Positions 5,920 through 7,866 of a stretch of 7,866 nucleotides of DNA are shown one piece after another. A program made the position numbers and the translations under genes. The stretch comes from Moraxellaceae bacterium UBA2032. GTDB taxonomy: Bacteria; Pseudomonadota; Gammaproteobacteria; Pseudomonadales; Moraxellaceae. Numbering within the stretch: the first letter of the stretch is position 1; every line of letters begins with the position of its first letter. The notes under the pieces are model-generated. The model saw only the letters and a program-made list of their open reading frames with translations, was not told where the DNA came from and did not search any database. The DNA lies in NCBI GenBank assembly GCA_002333125.1, contig DDBM01000270.1, positions 3,884 to 11,749 on the forward strand. The letters run 5' to 3'.

Positions 5920-6885
5920 ATGATTAAAGTCTTTGGTTGTTTATTGTCACTCCCTATAGCTGCATTTGCCGCTTGTCCAGACTATAGCGCAATAGAAAGT
6001 CCGCCCCAGTTAACCTCGCCTATTAAGCAAAGTTTTCATCATATTAAAAGTCGTTTGGTTAGTATGGTTTATCAGCCGTGGCATATGGTGCATGACCAAA
6101 TAGCCCAAGTGGGGCAAGCAATTCAGGTAACTGCTAAGTTTGATTATGGTATGGCTAGTCACAAAGATTTAGAAGATGAAACGATACAAGCGTATTTGTC
6201 AGGAACAGGCATTGACGGTTGGGAGTCTTTGGGTGAATTTACCAGTAATGATGACGGTAAAGTCACTGTAAATGCAGGGCAGCGACCCATTGGCGAATAT
6301 CGTATTCGTTTTGTGGTGGCAGGCGATTTATCCACCGTGGATGGTTTTGTTTCGGTGGTAGAAGCAGGACAAAAAGCGGTGTTGTTTGATGTGGATGGCA
6401 CGCTCACCACCACCGATTTTGAGGCGTATAAAGATTATGTTGGCTTAAAAACAGCCACGCCTTATGCCAATGCGATTAACATGGTCAATGCTTATAAAAG
6501 CAAAGGTTATCAAATTATTTATTTAACGGCACGACCTTATTGGGTCACCAAAGATGCACGAGAATGGTTTGCCAAAATGGGTATTCCTACAGGCCATTAT
6601 CGTAGTAATGACTACGCAGGTTTAGTGCCGCCCAATACCCAAGCGCATAAAACCGAGTATGTGCGTTATTTAAAAAATACCGTGGGTTTAGACATCGTGC
6701 GCGCTTATGGCAACGCATTGACTGATATTGCAGCCTATGCCGATGGCGGCATAGCCCCAAAAGACACATGGATTATTGGTGTTAATGCAGGCAAAAACGA
6801 CACCCAAGCCATTAATGCCGACTACACGGCGCATTATCACGACATGGTGATAACTACGCCCTTAGTAAAAAATTGCTCACTTTAG
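5920..6885 (+). CDS. Exported LNS2 (lipin/Nir2-type) HAD phosphatase
   Basis: The protein has 321 residues. Residues 1-17 form a Sec signal peptide (hydrophobic core CLLSLPIAAFA) with cleavage near A17/A18; Cys19 follows, but FAAC is a poor lipobox. Residues 60-150 look like the beta-rich domain that precedes LNS2 in Nir2/PITPNM proteins (KFDYG, LEDETIQAYL, GEYRIRFVVAGD). Residues 153-280 are the LNS2 HAD domain: motif I DVDGT (Asp157, Asp159), motif II Thr203 in YLTARP, Lys244 as motif III, and motif IV GNALTD (Asp269). Because the full DxDGT is kept, activity is expected, as in lipin phosphatidate phosphatases and unlike the DxDGS of animal Nir2. The likely site is the periplasm; the substrate (phosphatidate or another phosphate ester) is not proven. 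No Shine-Dalgarno precedes ATG 5920, so translation may be coupled to the upstream lipase. Confidence 0.88.
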   Translation: MIKVFGCLLSLPIAAFAACPDYSAIESPPQLTSPIKQSFHHIKSRLVSMVYQPWHMVHDQIAQVGQAIQVTAKFDYGMASHKDLEDETIQAYLSGTGIDGWESLGEFTSNDDGKVTVNAGQRPIGEYRIRFVVAGDLSTVDGFVSVVEAGQKAVLFDVDGTLTTTDFEAYKDYVGLKTATPYANAINMVNAYKSKGYQIIYLTARPYWVTKDAREWFAKMGIPTGHYRSNDYAGLVPPNTQAHKTEYVRYLKNTVGLDIVRAYGNALTDIAAYADGGIAPKDTWIIGVNAGKNDTQAINADYTAHYHDMVITTPLVKNCSL

Positions 6886-6901
6886 TCACAGCAACCCAGT
6901 G

Positions 6902-6978
6902 CTACATACGCTCAAATAGACAAAGAGTTGTAAAAATAGTTATGACAAAATAATCGTGTGATTCCTGAGTGTATGTAG
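6902..6978. repeat. Widely spaced 13-bp inverted repeat in the intergenic region
   Basis: CTACATACGCTCA (6902-6914) and TGAGTGTATGTAG (6966-6978) are complementary at 12 of 13 positions (the other is a G-T wobble), with 51 bases between. The core CTACATACG recurs at 7114-7122, and a related block (CTACACTCAAATAA) lies at 7083-7096. It could be a transcript-end structure, paired binding sites or a mobile-element scar. The function is unknown. Confidence 0.5.
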
Positions 6979-7036
6979 TGATTCAAAACCGCAGAGCCGC
7001 GCCAATCTAAAAAAACAGGATAAAAAATAGAGATAT

Positions 7037-7072
7037 AAGCCCGATTTTTTAATGGACAGGCTTTTATTTTTT
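7037..7072 (+). terminator. Probable Rho-independent terminator after the LNS2 gene
   Basis: AAGCC (7037-7041) pairs with GGCTT (7059-7063), followed by a T-rich run (TTTTATTTTTT, to 7072). The stem is short with a 17-base loop, so the structure is modest, but the T-tract and position between the LNS2 gene and the next promoter support it. Confidence 0.5.
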
Positions 7073-7128
7073 ACATCGTAACCTACACTCAAATAAGTTT
7101 AATAATAGAAAAACTACATACGTCAGTG

Positions 7129-7169
7129 TTGACAGCATTAACATTTAATGATTACATCATCCAATGTTA
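7129..7169 (+). promoter_or_regulatory. TTGACA promoter box with a 31-bp dyad before the M24 gene
   Basis: A perfect -35-type TTGACA lies at 7129-7134. A dyad centred on base 7154 spans 7139-7169: TAACATT (7139-7145) with AATGTTA (7163-7169), and inside it ATGAT (7148-7152) with ATCAT (7156-7160). Twelve of 15 position pairs are complementary. The dyad covers where the -10 box should lie (TTACAT 7152-7157 is weak; CATAAT 7170-7175 is nearer consensus but not well spaced). This is a strong candidate operator, or a leader hairpin if transcription starts upstream. The regulator is unknown. Confidence 0.55.
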
Positions 7170-7186
7170 CATAATACGGTGAGACC

Positions 7187-7866
7187 ATGACTGCTGCTAT
7201 CCATCATTCTATCGAAGACCTTGCACGTTTTCGCCAAGCACAACGCCTTGCATACGATTGTGCCGAAACCATTACTGCACTAATGCGAGTGGGCATGACT
7301 GAGCGTCAAGTCGCCGCCTTAATGCAAGAATACTTATTAGACCACGGTGCAGATGATTGTTTTCATCAGCCTTTTGCATGGTTTGGTGATCGTACAGCGT
7401 TTAGAGGTTTGATTGCTTTAAAGCAACTCAAGGGTTTTAATCCTGCGTTTTATTCGGGCTTTCGTCGCCTCGAAGAAAATATGCCGTTTATTTTGGATTG
7501 TGCGCCTACATTGCATGGTTGTACCGCCGATATTGGCTTTTGTGGTGTGATTGGCCAAAACAAAATTTTAGATAAATTGATGGATGATTTGCTTGAGTAT
7601 CGGCAACTGATTTTAATGATGGCCAAACAACGTCGTCCTTTAGCCGAAATTAGTCAAGCGGTGGATGCCTTGTGTAACAAACATGGTTATGAACCACGTC
7701 ATAAAGCGTACCCCTTTGAAACACTCGCACATCGTATCGAAAAACTACCTGATGATGGCAAAAAAAGCCATTTAGCGATTGCTAATTTTGGTGTGCGTAA
7801 CGTATCCGAATTAGTTAAAGATTATTTTAAAGGTAATAAAGAAGGTTGGAACCCTATTTGGAATAG
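7187..7866 (+). CDS. M24 metallopeptidase-fold protein, 3'-truncated by the window edge
   Basis: ATG 7187 is preceded by GGTGAG (7179-7184). The frame is open to the window end, giving 226 visible codons. Residues 10-60 are helical (RFRQAQRLAYDCAETITALM, MTERQVAALMQEYL), typical of the creatinase/methionine-aminopeptidase fold. Asp104 in LDCAPTLHGCTADIGF and Asp115 are 11 residues apart, the spacing of the first two metal ligands in M24 enzymes (Asp97 and Asp108 in E. coli MetAP). His182 (in AHRIE) is a candidate for the next ligand. The two glutamate ligands would lie beyond the window. It could be an Xaa-Pro-type peptidase or a non-peptidase member of the fold. It is a separate transcription unit from the lipase operon. 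Confidence 0.85.
   Translation, partial: MTAAIHHSIEDLARFRQAQRLAYDCAETITALMRVGMTERQVAALMQEYLLDHGADDCFHQPFAWFGDRTAFRGLIALKQLKGFNPAFYSGFRRLEENMPFILDCAPTLHGCTADIGFCGVIGQNKILDKLMDDLLEYRQLILMMAKQRRPLAEISQAVDALCNKHGYEPRHKAYPFETLAHRIEKLPDDGKKSHLAIANFGVRNVSELVKDYFKGNKEGWNPIWN

Noticed and set aside
5968..5979. Lipoprotein signal in the LNS2 protein
   Set aside because: Cys19 follows FAA, and Phe at -3 is not a typical lipobox residue; signal peptidase I cleavage after AFA is more likely.

Overview
The window looks like a moderately AT-rich gammaproteobacterial chromosome. The genes that can be recognised are an E. coli-type hicA/hicB toxin-antitoxin pair, a DUF3336 patatin-like lipase, an exported lipin/Nir2-type (LNS2) HAD phosphatase and an M24 metallopeptidase-fold protein. 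REP/BIME-like palindromic repeats lie between genes. The lipase/LNS2 pair would suit a lipid-storing or lipolytic group such as Moraxellaceae or Thiotrichales, but this is a guess and no species can be named from the sequence.

Left part (1-2881): a 5'-truncated gene for a coiled-coil protein with a J-domain-like HPD segment overlaps, by one base (TAATG), a 670-residue protein made mostly of a 25-residue Trp-rich repeat. The regular array has 13 units and continues into degenerate units. The repeat protein ends exactly in DFDDDLPF, which closely matches the acidic C-terminal tip of bacterial single-stranded DNA-binding protein (SSB, DFDDDIPF). A J-domain partner, a Trp-rich solenoid and an SSB-like tail together make this two-gene unit the best candidate here for an undescribed system, possibly a chaperone-linked system acting at stalled or single-stranded DNA. 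That role is inference.

Middle (2882-4454): an accessory region. It has one truncated and two complete BIME-like elements (paired inverted REP hairpins), a 33-bp scrap resembling the end of an IS200/IS605 element, a 73-codon gene of unknown function between two BIMEs, and a hicA-hicB module. hicA has a clear promoter (TTGAAA-N17-TATAGT) whose spacer is a 20-bp dyad, a likely HicB operator. The two hic genes are separated by an unusually long 120-bp gap. Two hairpins follow hicB.

Right part (4455-7866): the patatin-like lipase and the LNS2 phosphatase are 22 bp apart and probably form an operon. Both resemble eukaryotic triacylglycerol/phosphatidate enzymes (Tgl3/4/5 and lipin/Nir2). A 301-bp intergenic region then holds a long inverted repeat, a terminator-like hairpin with a T-tract, and a TTGACA box followed by a 31-bp dyad. 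After it comes a 3'-truncated M24-fold gene that runs off the window.
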